DNA of 59,962 nt from the IMG/VR virus record IMGVR_UViG_3300044796_000261, positions 1 through 59,962 of that record; one strand, written 5' to 3'. The stretch comes from a virus. Shown here in pieces: positions 8,519 to 16,627 of the stretch. Under the pieces are notes generated by a model that did no database searches, was not told the DNA's origin, and saw only the letters and a program-made list of their open reading frames with translations. How positions within the stretch are numbered: the first letter of the stretch is position 1; each line of letters opens with the position of its first letter. The position numbers were made by a program, and so were the translations under genes.

Positions 8519-8592
8519 ACCTACAGCACCCACATGCCTACATGTAGGCTTGTATTGTGCACGTACCGGAACTCGCAGGGTGAGGATTGAAG

Positions 8593-8670
8593 ATGCTTCG
8601 TTTTGCTCGTATGGTGCGTTATGGCCACAATGAGCATTGGTCCGGGTCTGGACGGTCGAGGCACCATTAG
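8593..8670 (+). CDS. 25-codon upstream ORF (possible leader peptide)
   Basis: An ATG at 8593 has a better ribosome site (GAGG seven bases upstream) than the regulator it overlaps. The frame encodes 25 residues, beginning MLRFARMVRYGHNEHW, and stops inside the regulator's N-terminal codons. It could tune regulator translation. The evidence is the site and position only. Confidence 0.35.
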   Translation: MLRFARMVRYGHNEHWSGSGRSRHH

Positions 8671-8938
8671 GCGATGGTGCAAGATGAGCGAGGCAAACGT
8701 GTGCCGATGGGCTGGCGTGACCAACCATGTCCTTCGCACGTGGGAGTCAGGTCACTCGGACTGGGTTCCGGGGAACTTCGGGCGCGGCGGCGACGCTGAC
8801 GCGGAGCGCGCTCGCGTCGTTCGCAGGCTCGCGGACGTCTACGCGGGGATGCTCTGGATCCTCGGTCGCGGGCAGTGGCCCGATGAGCTTCACGACGAGC
8901 CGCTACGCGCGGCCATCGAGCGGCTTAGGGCGAGCTGA
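8621..8938 (+). CDS. HTH transcriptional regulator
   Basis: A 105-aa protein with a helix-turn-helix near its N terminus (TIRRWCKMSEANVCRWAGV then NHVLRTWESG), similar in layout to Cro/MerR-like folds. It is transcribed rightward out of the regulatory region with repeated operator-like motifs, so it is a good candidate for the early/late switch. A TTG at 8603 and an ATG at 8630 are alternative starts; none has a strong Shine-Dalgarno. Its 3' end overlaps the primase gene tail-to-tail by 14 bp. Confidence 0.7.
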   Translation: MATMSIGPGLDGRGTIRRWCKMSEANVCRWAGVTNHVLRTWESGHSDWVPGNFGRGGDADAERARVVRRLADVYAGMLWILGRGQWPDELHDEPLRAAIERLRAS

Positions 8939-11360
8939 CCTTTCGCACGTACCAAAACCTAGCCTTGGTGTGCTTGTCGGCCTCCGAGGACAGACGCAGC
9001 CCGCCGTGCACCTGGCCCTCGCGCGCCTTGAGGGCTTTGCCGAACCGGATGGGGTCCGGGGGAAAGCCGCCCTTGGCCGCGGAAAGGCTCTCGATGGCCT
9101 CGCGGAGTTCTTCCCACCCGTCGGGCGGCTCTTCGCGTCGAGGGGCCGGGTAGATCAGGTCCAGAATCTCTTTGACGCGGAGAGGCTTCTGCGCGAGTCG
9201 AGGTAGCTCGCGCACGAGCGTGGCGAGGGAGGCGAACTCGTCGCTTGCGCCCTTCTCCGTGGTGCCGATGCACTCGAGTACGTTCGGTCCCCCCGCGTAC
9301 GCGATGGCGTTCGGAATGAGCTTTGACCACGCGTAAAAGCTCTGCATCGTTCCAAGGCCGGCGTCGGGGTAGCCGTGGCAGGCGAACGAGCGGAGGATGG
9401 TGAGCGCGGCGACCATGAGGCGTGGTCGCTCCGCAAGCGTCCAGGTCGGGAGATCCTCGTGCTGAAACGATGTGCGCTTGGTCGGATCTTCGCTGTCCGG
9501 CTCGATGCGGCAGAAGAGCGACCGGCGCAGCATGTCCTCGGTCATGGTCATGTTGTTGCCGGTGACGAGCACGGTCGCGATCCACGGGACGCTGATGTCT
9601 TCGGTCCGGCCCAGGACACGTTGCCGGAGCTCGCCCGTAGTAATGACGCCCTCGATGGGGGCGCCGCCGAACTCGCCCTTGACGTTGTCGAAGAACGCCA
9701 CGGGAGACGCGGAAACCGCGGCAGAAAGGACGGTTTTTCGCTGCTCGTCCTCGTCGTGAGGGAAGCTCGATTTCGCGGCCATGCGCCCGGTCGCGATGAT
9801 GTGTGCGCAGTCGCCCTGCATGGTCTTGCCGCTGCCTTGGATGCTCGCCTCGAACGCGAAGACAGGTACGGTTCCAGATATGGCCGCGCGGGCGAGGATG
9901 GTCAGGATGGCCGCGATCGGGACGTAGCTCATGGCCTCGTTGACGTATGGGAAGTCGCAGAACACGTGCCGCAGACTCTCGAGAGCGAGTCGCGCATCCT
10001 GCTGCGTTGGCTCGCTCGGAACCGGCGGATACTCGCACGAAGGACGGTACAAATAACCGGTAGCCTCGTCGTATCCTGGCGTCTGGCAGATGGTACCGTC
10101 TGGCCTGAAAATAGGGGATTCCGTGATGCCTGTCAGTGGCCGGATGCGGTCCCATCGTCCGAAGGCCAGCATGGGCATAATGGCCGTCTCGGCGTTGGCG
10201 CGCGTTGGTACCCACTCCCCTTGCGCGCGGTTGCCCAAGGTGTCGGCCAGCGCGATGGCTTTCTTGTCCGGTGGCTGGAATCGTACGCACCGGAGCCTTT
10301 GCGCTACGCGCGTCTCGAGCGAGTGCTTGTTCAGAGCGCGAAGCGTGGGGGCGCCGATGGGCACGAGTCCTGGCTTGCGCTCCGCGAGTACTTCCACGAG
10401 CTGAAACCCACGCTGGAACACATCCGGATCGTGCTCGGCCAGCGCGGCATCGAGCGCAGTCACGTTCTTGTAGCTGTCGACGGTGAGCCGGACCTCGGGT
10501 CTCGGATCATCGTCTTGCGGCGCGACCGGCTCGTGGTCAAGCCATGCGGGAGGCGTGGGCGCCGGGGGCGCGGCCACGAAGACAGGCATCGGCATGGGCA
10601 CGAGCGCGTCGAGCGTTCCGCCATGCACCGGGCCGAGAAGGTCCGACACGTCCTTGCATGGTGCAGGGGACTCCCAGCACGAGACGGTCGCATGGGCAGA
10701 CAATGCGTCGTGCACCTGCCGCGCATGCCGGCGCCCTGGGTCGTCCGCGTCCGCGATGACGACGACGGTGCGCCCGCGAAGAACCGTCGAGGCGACACCA
10801 GAGACGGTGTGCCATTTCCCGGCCCCTCCGGCGTTGCACGTGGCCACGAGCCCGCGCGATACGAGCGTGGCGACGTCCTTCTCTCCCTCGACGATGTAGA
10901 CAGTTTGGTCGGTCGGCGCTTCGAGGAGTTCCGGAAGCCGGTAGAGAACGCGCCGCGTGTCGCCGAGTTTCCACGCCCAGCCGCCGGGGCTCGACGGGTC
11001 GGGCCGACGCTGAAGGAACTTTTTACCGGCCTTGCGGACCACCTGATAGAGCAGGTTTCCGGCTTCGTCGCGGTAGTCGTAGGTCGCTTCGATCTCGCCG
11101 TAGCTCGCGATGGCCGGTCCGTGCTCGACGCCGCACCGGCAGGCGCCACGCATCATGTGCCGGTAGGTCGGCGGGTCGCCGTCTCCTATCTCGAGGCGAC
11201 CGGCGTGCTCCTCGCGCGTGCACCTGCACCAAAGTCCGTCGTCGGACGTGAAACCCGAGCATCGCTTGCCTTGCCCGCGCGGCGCCTCGTCGAAGCCCCC
11301 GCAGACCGGGCACGGATGCCCGCGCACGTGGCGGTTTTGACGGGGAACGCCGGTGGTCAT
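8925..11360 (-). CDS. Primase-helicase (Zn ribbon, TOPRIM, P-loop helicase)
   Basis: An 811-aa multidomain replication protein. The N terminus has a Zn-ribbon CPVCGG (17-22) plus further Cys (to about 76). A TOPRIM core follows, VYIVEGEKD (154-162) and VVVIADADDPG (199-209), the metal-binding motifs of DnaG-type primases. The C-terminal half has a Walker A SIQGSGKT (about 506-513) and a Walker-B-like VAFFDNVKGEF, as in phage/plasmid helicases. It should prime and unwind phage DNA. The ATG start overlaps the VRR-NUC gene stop as ATGA. Confidence 0.9.
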   Translation of the reverse strand: MTTGVPRQNRHVRGHPCPVCGGFDEAPRGQGKRCSGFTSDDGLWCRCTREEHAGRLEIGDGDPPTYRHMMRGACRCGVEHGPAIASYGEIEATYDYRDEAGNLLYQVVRKAGKKFLQRRPDPSSPGGWAWKLGDTRRVLYRLPELLEAPTDQTVYIVEGEKDVATLVSRGLVATCNAGGAGKWHTVSGVASTVLRGRTVVVIADADDPGRRHARQVHDALSAHATVSCWESPAPCKDVSDLLGPVHGGTLDALVPMPMPVFVAAPPAPTPPAWLDHEPVAPQDDDPRPEVRLTVDSYKNVTALDAALAEHDPDVFQRGFQLVEVLAERKPGLVPIGAPTLRALNKHSLETRVAQRLRCVRFQPPDKKAIALADTLGNRAQGEWVPTRANAETAIMPMLAFGRWDRIRPLTGITESPIFRPDGTICQTPGYDEATGYLYRPSCEYPPVPSEPTQQDARLALESLRHVFCDFPYVNEAMSYVPIAAILTILARAAISGTVPVFAFEASIQGSGKTMQGDCAHIIATGRMAAKSSFPHDEDEQRKTVLSAAVSASPVAFFDNVKGEFGGAPIEGVITTGELRQRVLGRTEDISVPWIATVLVTGNNMTMTEDMLRRSLFCRIEPDSEDPTKRTSFQHEDLPTWTLAERPRLMVAALTILRSFACHGYPDAGLGTMQSFYAWSKLIPNAIAYAGGPNVLECIGTTEKGASDEFASLATLVRELPRLAQKPLRVKEILDLIYPAPRREEPPDGWEELREAIESLSAAKGGFPPDPIRFGKALKAREGQVHGGLRLSSEADKHTKARFWYVRKVSSP

Positions 11361-11668
11361 GCGATGGCCGCGAGGGCCTCAGCGACGGACCGGGCGACGA
11401 CGTACATGCCTCCGGCTGATTCGACAGCGCGTTGCCACGCGACTTGCTCTGGAGTCTGCCGGCCCGATGGCGTCTTGACTTCGACGGCAAGGAACCGTCC
11501 GGACGGCTTCAGGATGCCAACGAGGTCCGCGCCGCCGGCACCAAGACCGAAAGACACCCATCGCTGCCCGGACTTGAGGCGCCCGGTATTGTTGCGCCAG
11601 AGTACGACGCGGCCCGTCTCGCGCATCGCGACGTGAATCGCTTGCATGAGGGCGGTCTCAGTGGGCAT
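11357..11668 (-). CDS. VRR-NUC domain nuclease
   Basis: A 103-aa stand-alone nuclease domain of the PD-(D/E)XK-like VRR-NUC family. The signature GGADLVGILK...FLAVEVKTPSGRQTPEQ carries the catalytic Asp, Glu-x-Lys and Gln. Phage versions may process branched DNA. It lies between a helicase and a primase-helicase, overlapping both genes, which supports a replication role. Confidence 0.88.
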   Translation of the reverse strand: MPTETALMQAIHVAMRETGRVVLWRNNTGRLKSGQRWVSFGLGAGGADLVGILKPSGRFLAVEVKTPSGRQTPEQVAWQRAVESAGGMYVVARSVAEALAAIA

Positions 11669-13019
11669 CGAACCCGACCTCCGCGCACGCGCGCCGGAAC
11701 GTGACCATGTCCAGGTCTTCTTGGTAGACCGCGCGCCATTTGTACCTTACTGAGGTCGCCTTGTGGCCTTGCAGCTTTGCAGCCTTTAGCCATCTAAGTA
11801 AAGTCTCCTTCCTTTGCGTTTCCCCCTGCGCAATCATGCGCGCGTACTTGACGAGCGGGTCTTGCGTGATCTCTGTCGTGCCTCGCTCGCGCTCCTCTTC
11901 CTCAGGCGAATACCCGCACGCTGCGCACGGGTAAGCCCCGCCTTGGAGGATGGCCTTGCACACCTTGCAGAGCGCGACTTCGGTGGTCGAGATGCCTCGC
12001 CCTTCGAGCTTGTAGACGCGCTCGTCTTCGGGCATCCCCCACACGTGAGAGACGCCTTGCAGGTCGAGGAGCATTGCCTTGGATTTGCCAGCGTGAGGGC
12101 GAAGTACGCGACCCACCATTTGCAGGTAGGTTCCAGCCGTCGATGCGCCGCGCGCAAGGATGCAGCATTGAGCCATCGTGAGGTCCGTGCCCTCGGTGAA
12201 GATGTAGACGTTGCATAGAACACGAACGCCGCCGGAGCGGAAGGCCTCGAGGATGGCCGCACGCTTGTCCCGCGGCGTGCGTTCACTAACCGCGGCAGAC
12301 CGGTACCCGGCCGCGGTGAACCGTTCCGCGTAGGCTTCCGCTTCGTCGACCGTGAGCGCGAAGAGGAGGCCCTGCTGTCCGCGTGCGTGCTCGAGGTAAG
12401 CGTCGAGCGGGTCTTTCGCGAGGGGATTTCCTTTCATCCGCTTGGCCTTGAGCCACGTGCCTGGCCTCACGACCTCGCACGGCACGAGGTGCTCTTCCGC
12501 CGTGAGCTGGCGGACGCTGACGCCGACGACGATGCGATCAAAAAGCGGTGCGAGCCCGGCGCCGTCGGCCCGCTCGGGGGTGGCCGTGAGCCCGAGCATG
12601 CGCACGCCGTGATACGCCTGGATGAGCGATGCCCACTCGGGCGCTCCCTCGCTCGCGTGGTGGCACTCGTCCCATACAATGCCGTCCGCGGGTGGCCGGT
12701 GCTCGCGGGCGAGGAGAGTCTGGATGCTCGCGACCTGCACGGGAGCCGACGGATTGGCCGGCCACGCGCTCGATGCTGCGACGGCTCCCACGTCGAGACC
12801 TTGTCCGTGCAGAGCCGCGCAAGCTTGCCCGACGAGCTCCGTGCGGTGCGCAAGCCAGAGCCAGCGTTTGCCCTTGGCCACCCCGGCTCGCACGACCTCG
12901 GCGCCGGTCCGTGTTTTCCCCGATCCGGTCGGCATGACGAGGCAGACGCGCTGTCCGCCGTCGGCCATCGACTTACGGACGCGCGCAATGGCGTCGATTT
13001 GATATGGACGAAGACCCAG
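11658..13019 (-). CDS. Superfamily 2 DEAD/DEAH-box helicase
   Basis: About 453 aa with all core motifs: LRPYQIDA (Q-like), MPTGSGKT (I), WDECHHA (II, DECH), GLTATPERAD (III), and QMVGRVLRP (VI). A Zn-ribbon CKVC...CAAC follows the helicase core. The relatives are phage/UvsW- or RecG-like remodelling helicases. The start is uncertain: an AGGAGGTG site lies six bases before a CTG (13017-13019), which would give MGLRPYQIDA. The only in-frame ATG is 39 codons further upstream, at 13136, through sequence that looks non-coding. Confidence 0.88.
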   Translation of the reverse strand: MGLRPYQIDAIARVRKSMADGGQRVCLVMPTGSGKTRTGAEVVRAGVAKGKRWLWLAHRTELVGQACAALHGQGLDVGAVAASSAWPANPSAPVQVASIQTLLAREHRPPADGIVWDECHHASEGAPEWASLIQAYHGVRMLGLTATPERADGAGLAPLFDRIVVGVSVRQLTAEEHLVPCEVVRPGTWLKAKRMKGNPLAKDPLDAYLEHARGQQGLLFALTVDEAEAYAERFTAAGYRSAAVSERTPRDKRAAILEAFRSGGVRVLCNVYIFTEGTDLTMAQCCILARGASTAGTYLQMVGRVLRPHAGKSKAMLLDLQGVSHVWGMPEDERVYKLEGRGISTTEVALCKVCKAILQGGAYPCAACGYSPEEEERERGTTEITQDPLVKYARMIAQGETQRKETLLRWLKAAKLQGHKATSVRYKWRAVYQEDLDMVTFRRACAEVGFDAH

Positions 13020-13335
13020 GCTGCACCTCCTACGCGACCGAAGCGGCCCTAGCCATGAGACGCTACACGACGAGCGGTGAAGTTCGCCCGGAGGAAGGAG
13101 CCCTCTCGTCGTGCAGCCTCCGATGACCGGGGCCATCCCCAGGACTTCACTCCAAGGGAAGAGTCAGACTACTACCGCGAACCGCTGAGCGAACGCAAGC
13201 GATGTGTGGCGTTTTGGGTGAGGCGATGTGGTAGGCGCGTGGCGCGAATGTCGCCTCGTTGCCCGATAGCAGACGCAACTTTCCCCTTGCGCAAACCGTG
13301 CGCGTGGCAATAATCAGCCTCGGAGGCGATAGGAC
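13020..13335. promoter_or_regulatory. Divergent intergenic region with a rightward promoter
   Basis: This 316-bp gap separates the leftward helicase from the rightward pentapeptide gene. TTGCGC (13287-13292) and AATAAT (13309-13314), 16 bp apart, could be the rightward promoter, 22 bp before the ATG at 13336. GGAGGCGATAGGAC supplies the ribosome site. I see no convincing gene in the remainder. Confidence 0.5.
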
Positions 13336-14667
13336 ATGAACATCAAGATCAGGTCGTGGCGAGACGGCAGGGTGCTTTGGCACGGCGAGGCCGAGTCGCT
13401 TAGGGACGCATTGAGTAATGCTGTTTTGGCGGGCGCGAACCTGACGGACGCGAACCTGGCGCGCGCGAACCTGGCGCGCGCGGACCTGGCGCGCGCGGAC
13501 CTGGCGGACGCGTACTTGGCGGGCGCGGACTTGGCGCGCGCGAACCTGGCGGGCGCGGACTTGGCGCGCGCGTACCTGGCGGACGCGAACCTGGCGGGCG
13601 CGAACCTGGCGGGCGCGAACCTGGCGCGCGCGAACCTGACGGACGCGAACCTGGCGGACGCGAACCTGGCGGGCGCGGACTTGGCGCGCGCGAACCTGGC
13701 GCGCGCGAACCTGACGGACGCGAACCTGGCGGGCGCGTACCTGGCGCGCGCGTACCTGGCGGACGCGGACTTGGCGGGCGCGGACTTGGCGGACGCGGAC
13801 TTGGCGCGCGCGAACCTGGCGCGCGCGAACCTGACGGACGCGAACCTGACGGACGCGGACTTGGCGGACGCGAACCTGACGGACGCGTACCTGGCGGACG
13901 CGGACTTGGCGGACGCGAACCTGGCGCGCGCGGACCTGGCGGACGCGTACTTGGCGGGCGCGAACCTGGCGCGCGCGGACCTGGCGGACGCGTACTTGGC
14001 GGACGCGAACCTGGCGCGCGCGGACCTGGCGGACGCGTACTTGGCGGGCGCGAACCTGGCGCGCGCGGACCTGGCGGACGCGTACTTGGCGGACGCGGAC
14101 TTGGCGGACGCGAACCTGGCGGGCGCGGACTTGGCGGACGCGGACTTGGCGGACGCGAACCTGGCGGGCGCGAACCTGACGGGCGCGAACCTGGCGCGCG
14201 CGTACCTGGCGGACGCGCGCAACGTTCCCTCCGCCGCGATGGGCGCTCCGGCGAAGACGTCCGAGCCGCGGCCGCCGCGAGACGACGCGGCGGCACGCGC
14301 GGCATGGACAGCGCACCGCAAGATGAGCACGGCGGAGCGCGCCGATGCGTACCGCGCTCGACATCCAAATGTACCCGTCGTCCCGCATCTCGACGCGAAG
14401 ATTCTCAGCCTCGTTGACACCGGCGAAGGCAAGCTCGACATGTCATCGGTCCACCTGTGCGAGACAACGCATTGCCGTGCCGGGTTCGCGGTGCACCTGG
14501 CCGGCGCGGCTGGGTACGCGCTAGAGAAGGAGCGAGGCTGGCGGGCAGCGGGCCGCGCGATCTACCTCGCCAGCACGGGGCGATACCCGCACTTCTTCGC
14601 GACCGACGAGCGGGCGCTCGAAGACATGCGGCGGTGCGCAGCCGAGGACGCGAAGGTGTCCGTATGA
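13336..14667 (+). CDS. Pentapeptide-repeat protein with C-terminal phage domain
   Basis: A 443-aa protein. Residues about 31-295 are some 53 consecutive A(D/N/Y)LxxA-type pentapeptides, predicting a right-handed quadrilateral beta-helix roughly 13 turns long. Proteins such as Qnr and MfpA use this fold to mimic DNA and protect gyrase. The last 145 residues are unique sequence with CETTHCRAGFAVHLAG, a module I recall after pentapeptide repeats in other phages. At the DNA level the repeats are almost exact 15-mers, implying recent expansion. The ATG has GGAGG upstream. It ends in an ATGA overlap with the next gene. DNA mimicry is an inference. Confidence 0.9.
   Translation: MNIKIRSWRDGRVLWHGEAESLRDALSNAVLAGANLTDANLARANLARADLARADLADAYLAGADLARANLAGADLARAYLADANLAGANLAGANLARANLTDANLADANLAGADLARANLARANLTDANLAGAYLARAYLADADLAGADLADADLARANLARANLTDANLTDADLADANLTDAYLADADLADANLARADLADAYLAGANLARADLADAYLADANLARADLADAYLAGANLARADLADAYLADADLADANLAGADLADADLADANLAGANLTGANLARAYLADARNVPSAAMGAPAKTSEPRPPRDDAAARAAWTAHRKMSTAERADAYRARHPNVPVVPHLDAKILSLVDTGEGKLDMSSVHLCETTHCRAGFAVHLAGAAGYALEKERGWRAAGRAIYLASTGRYPHFFATDERALEDMRRCAAEDAKVSV
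13427..14220 (+). repeat. Tandem 15-bp minisatellite inside the pentapeptide gene
   Basis: Nearly 800 bp consist of about 53 tandem 15-mers of the form CTGGCGGGCGCGAAC. The variation is limited to a few positions that switch Asn/Asp/Tyr and Gly/Arg/Asp. Larger blocks recur (for example near 13921-14090), suggesting unequal exchange. Copy number may vary between isolates and be mis-assembled. Confidence 0.95.
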
Positions 14668-14882
14668 GCACCCTCGAGCAAGACGCGGACGATCGCGAGA
14701 GCGGACCGCGCCTGAAGCGCCCCGTTTCGCGCAGACCTGATACGATTCCTGTGCGGGTGCCCATCGGCATCAAGGGCAAGCCTGCGCTCCGCGTCGCGGC
14801 GAAGGCGCCGGAATGGCTGGAGCGGGCGTGGGCGGGGGACCGGAGCGGGCTGCCCATGCGGCCGCCCACGACGCGTCGCTGA
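14664..14882 (+). CDS. Hypothetical 72-aa basic protein
   Basis: It starts at an ATG overlapping the pentapeptide gene stop (ATGA) and ends in TGATG shared with the next start. The product is basic and proline-rich (VSRRPDTIPVRVPIGIKGKP) without a recognised domain. Coupling on both sides supports it as real. Confidence 0.65.
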   Translation: MSTLEQDADDRESGPRLKRPVSRRPDTIPVRVPIGIKGKPALRVAAKAPEWLERAWAGDRSGLPMRPPTTRR

Positions 14883-15079
14883 TGGCCGCCAAGACCACCC
14901 TCCCCAAGCGCTGGGCCGACCTGGCCGAGGCGTACGGCGGCGTGATCGCCTTCGCCGCGGAGTTGGGCGTTCATCCGTCCACGGTCTGGCGCTGGGGAAA
15001 CGGTGCCCGTAAGTTGCCGAAAACAGTACGGATGGCCCTGGCGTCTATGGCCGCGATGAAAAAGTTACCAGTGCCGTGA
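14882..15079 (+). CDS. Small HTH protein (Cro-like)
   Basis: A 65-aa protein with a helix-turn-helix (GGVIAFAAELGVHPSTVWRW), resembling phage Cro or YdaS-type regulators. The start ATG overlaps the previous stop (TGATG). It probably regulates the accessory operon; its operator is not identified. Confidence 0.72.
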   Translation: MAAKTTLPKRWADLAEAYGGVIAFAAELGVHPSTVWRWGNGARKLPKTVRMALASMAAMKKLPVP

Positions 15080-15123
15080 CGAATTTCGTTGCGGGTCAAG
15101 GTTGCATATGGCAAGGTATCGGC

Positions 15124-15402
15124 ATGAACAGCGCAGAACAGATTGTGCGGTTGGCGGTGGACGCGGCGGGTCAGGCGGCCGGGCGCGACGTTCGTCACGT
15201 GCGAAGGGATTCCTTCGTGAACATCCAAGCTCGGGCCGCCATCGCCTTGGCCCTCCTCGACCTCACGCTCTTTCCGAAGCCGTGGGAGCGCGACGACGCC
15301 GAGGAGCAGTACCGCGAGGCGTGCGAGGGTCCCGAGGTCGACCCGTACCGCGATCCTACCGTTTCGGAGCTTCGGTTCCAGCCGGAGAGGGAGTGGCCGT
15401 AA
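15124..15402 (+). CDS. Hypothetical 92-aa protein
   Basis: Begins MNSAEQIVRLAVDAAGQAAG, with AAGG about ten bases upstream. An alternative GTG start at 15076, coupled to the previous stop, would add 16 residues. The C-terminal half is acidic (ERDDAEEQYREACEGPEVDP). No family was recognised. The TnpB element begins immediately after its TAA. Confidence 0.65.
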   Translation: MNSAEQIVRLAVDAAGQAAGRDVRHVRRDSFVNIQARAAIALALLDLTLFPKPWERDDAEEQYREACEGPEVDPYRDPTVSELRFQPEREWP

Positions 15403-16620
15403 TCAACCCCGCCCTAAAGGGCGGAGCTTTGCAGATCAAGTCCATGGCTCACAACCACTTCAACCCTGTCCGCGTACGGCCGGATTACTTCGGCCCGGCG
15501 AGCTATTACCCTCGCCGCGTTGACGTCGGCATCCGCGGTGTGGCCGCACGAGAGGCACGCGAAGAGGTCGCGAGTCTTCCGGTTGGCCTTCTCGGCGTGG
15601 CCGCAGACGCGACACTCCCGGGAGGTGTTTCGCGGGTCGACGTGGCAGACTGGCAGTCCAGCACGGGCGGCTTTGTAGGCGATCTTCGTCTGAAGGTCAC
15701 CGAAGGCCCACGAGTGCAGGACGCGTCGCTGCGACCGGGAAGCTCTTATCCGCGAGCGGATGCCGTCGAGGTTCTCGAGGGCGATGCCGCGCGAGGTGCG
15801 TTCGGCTGTAGCCACGATCTGCTTAGAAATGCAGTGATTCACATGCGTGGAGAAACGACCCTCCTTGAGCCGTCTTTTGTGAAGCAGTCGCTTCGCGCTC
15901 TTAGTGCCCTTGGACTGGAGTCGTTGTCGAAGCTTGACGGCGCGACGTCGGAGAGCGTTGAGACTCGAGCCGCTGAAGTTGTCACCGTCACTTGTCGTAG
16001 CGATATTGACGATGCCGACGTCTACGCCGAGCCAGCCGAGAACCTTCTTCTCCTCGATATCGGGTACGTCGACAGAGACGAAGAGGTAGAACTTGGAGCC
16101 GCGGAGCACGAGGTCCGCCTCGCCTCGCTCGAAACCGAGAAGCGCACGCTGATGCTCGCCGCAGACGAATGGGATCGCTTGGCGCCCAGAGAGCGTCCAG
16201 AGGTTCGCAGCATCGCCCTTCCACGACAGGATACGCTGATCGTACGCGATCGACCCGAGCGGGCGAAAACGGCGCCTCACCTTCTTGTCGAGTTTGTAGG
16301 CGTCGGCAACCTTGGCGGTTGCACGCACGATCATTTGCGAGGACAGGTCAGGGAACGCAGCGCGAGCGTCACGGTAGACCAGCTTGTGCAGCGCGAATTG
16401 CCGGAAGATCTTGGCATCCCAGGCCTTGCCAGAAAGCCAGTCGCACGCCGCATTCGCGCGCCGCATCGTCGCGGTGAGCGATGCCGCTTGCTCGGCGGTC
16501 GGCTGCAACTTCACCTGCACGACAAGCTTCACCATGGTGACGTAGCACGCTCAAGACTTGAGGCAACACAACCAAGACGGGGCTTCCTCCCCGCCCTGAA
16601 GGACGGGGTTTCCGCCCCGG
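15403..16620 (-). mobile_element. Solitary TnpB element (IS200/IS605, IS1341-type)
   Basis: The tnpB gene is bracketed by GC hairpins of the type found at IS605-family ends. A perfect CCGCCC-TAAA-GGGCGG stem lies at 15409-15424, just past the 3' end of tnpB, and a CCCCG...CGGGG stem at 16589-16608 lies upstream of its start. No tnpA is present, so movement would need one in trans. The end at 15403-15430 is where the guide (omega) RNA scaffold would end. Exact ends are uncertain by a few bases. Confidence 0.75.
15414..16535 (-). CDS. tnpB: TnpB RNA-guided nuclease, apparently intact
   Basis: A 373-aa OrfB/TnpB protein, the family ancestral to Cas12. All catalytic parts are visible: RuvC-I LGVDVGIVNIAT (Asp172), RuvC-II IALENLDGI (Glu254), a Zn ribbon CRVCG...CLSCG (Cys308/311/327/330) and RuvC-III ADADVNAA (Asp337). 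TnpB proteins are guided by a transposon-end RNA and cut target DNA, which helps keep the element. It is opposite in direction to the surrounding accessory genes. It contrasts with the catalytically degenerate Cas12-like protein elsewhere in this genome. Confidence 0.95.
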   Translation of the reverse strand: MVKLVVQVKLQPTAEQAASLTATMRRANAACDWLSGKAWDAKIFRQFALHKLVYRDARAAFPDLSSQMIVRATAKVADAYKLDKKVRRRFRPLGSIAYDQRILSWKGDAANLWTLSGRQAIPFVCGEHQRALLGFERGEADLVLRGSKFYLFVSVDVPDIEEKKVLGWLGVDVGIVNIATTSDGDNFSGSSLNALRRRAVKLRQRLQSKGTKSAKRLLHKRRLKEGRFSTHVNHCISKQIVATAERTSRGIALENLDGIRSRIRASRSQRRVLHSWAFGDLQTKIAYKAARAGLPVCHVDPRNTSRECRVCGHAEKANRKTRDLFACLSCGHTADADVNAARVIARRAEVIRPYADRVEVVVSHGLDLQSSAL

Positions 16621-16627
16621 AGAGACA

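Larger units (their letters stand above)
8105..8592. promoter_or_regulatory. Divergent regulatory region between late operon and HTH regulator
   Basis: This 488-bp non-coding stretch is locally AT-richer than its surroundings. It holds direct repeats GCGGGTAGT (8288-8296, 8321-8329) and an 11-bp inverted pair, GCGGGTAGTGC (8321-8331) and GCACTACCCGC (8402-8412). A further ATACCCGC is near 8469. GTGTATGA occurs twice (near 8334 and 8435). An imperfect palindrome, GGTTCCAG...CTGGAATC, spans 8196-8225. Together these look like operator sites for a phage repressor/activator, with leftward late transcription leaving one side and the HTH gene leaving the other. Confidence 0.65.

Noticed and set aside
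9375-11636. 753-aa open frame opposite the primase gene
   Set aside because: Antisense shadow in G+C-rich DNA; Arg/His-rich with no domain, while the primase strand has clear TOPRIM and Walker motifs.
13147-14388. 413-aa and other long frames over the pentapeptide gene
   Set aside because: All show simple RQVRxRQV-type repeats expected from reading the 15-bp repeat in other frames.
15414-16535. TnpB as a second CRISPR effector
   Set aside because: It has no array beside it and lies between IS605-type hairpin ends, so it is a transposon protein.
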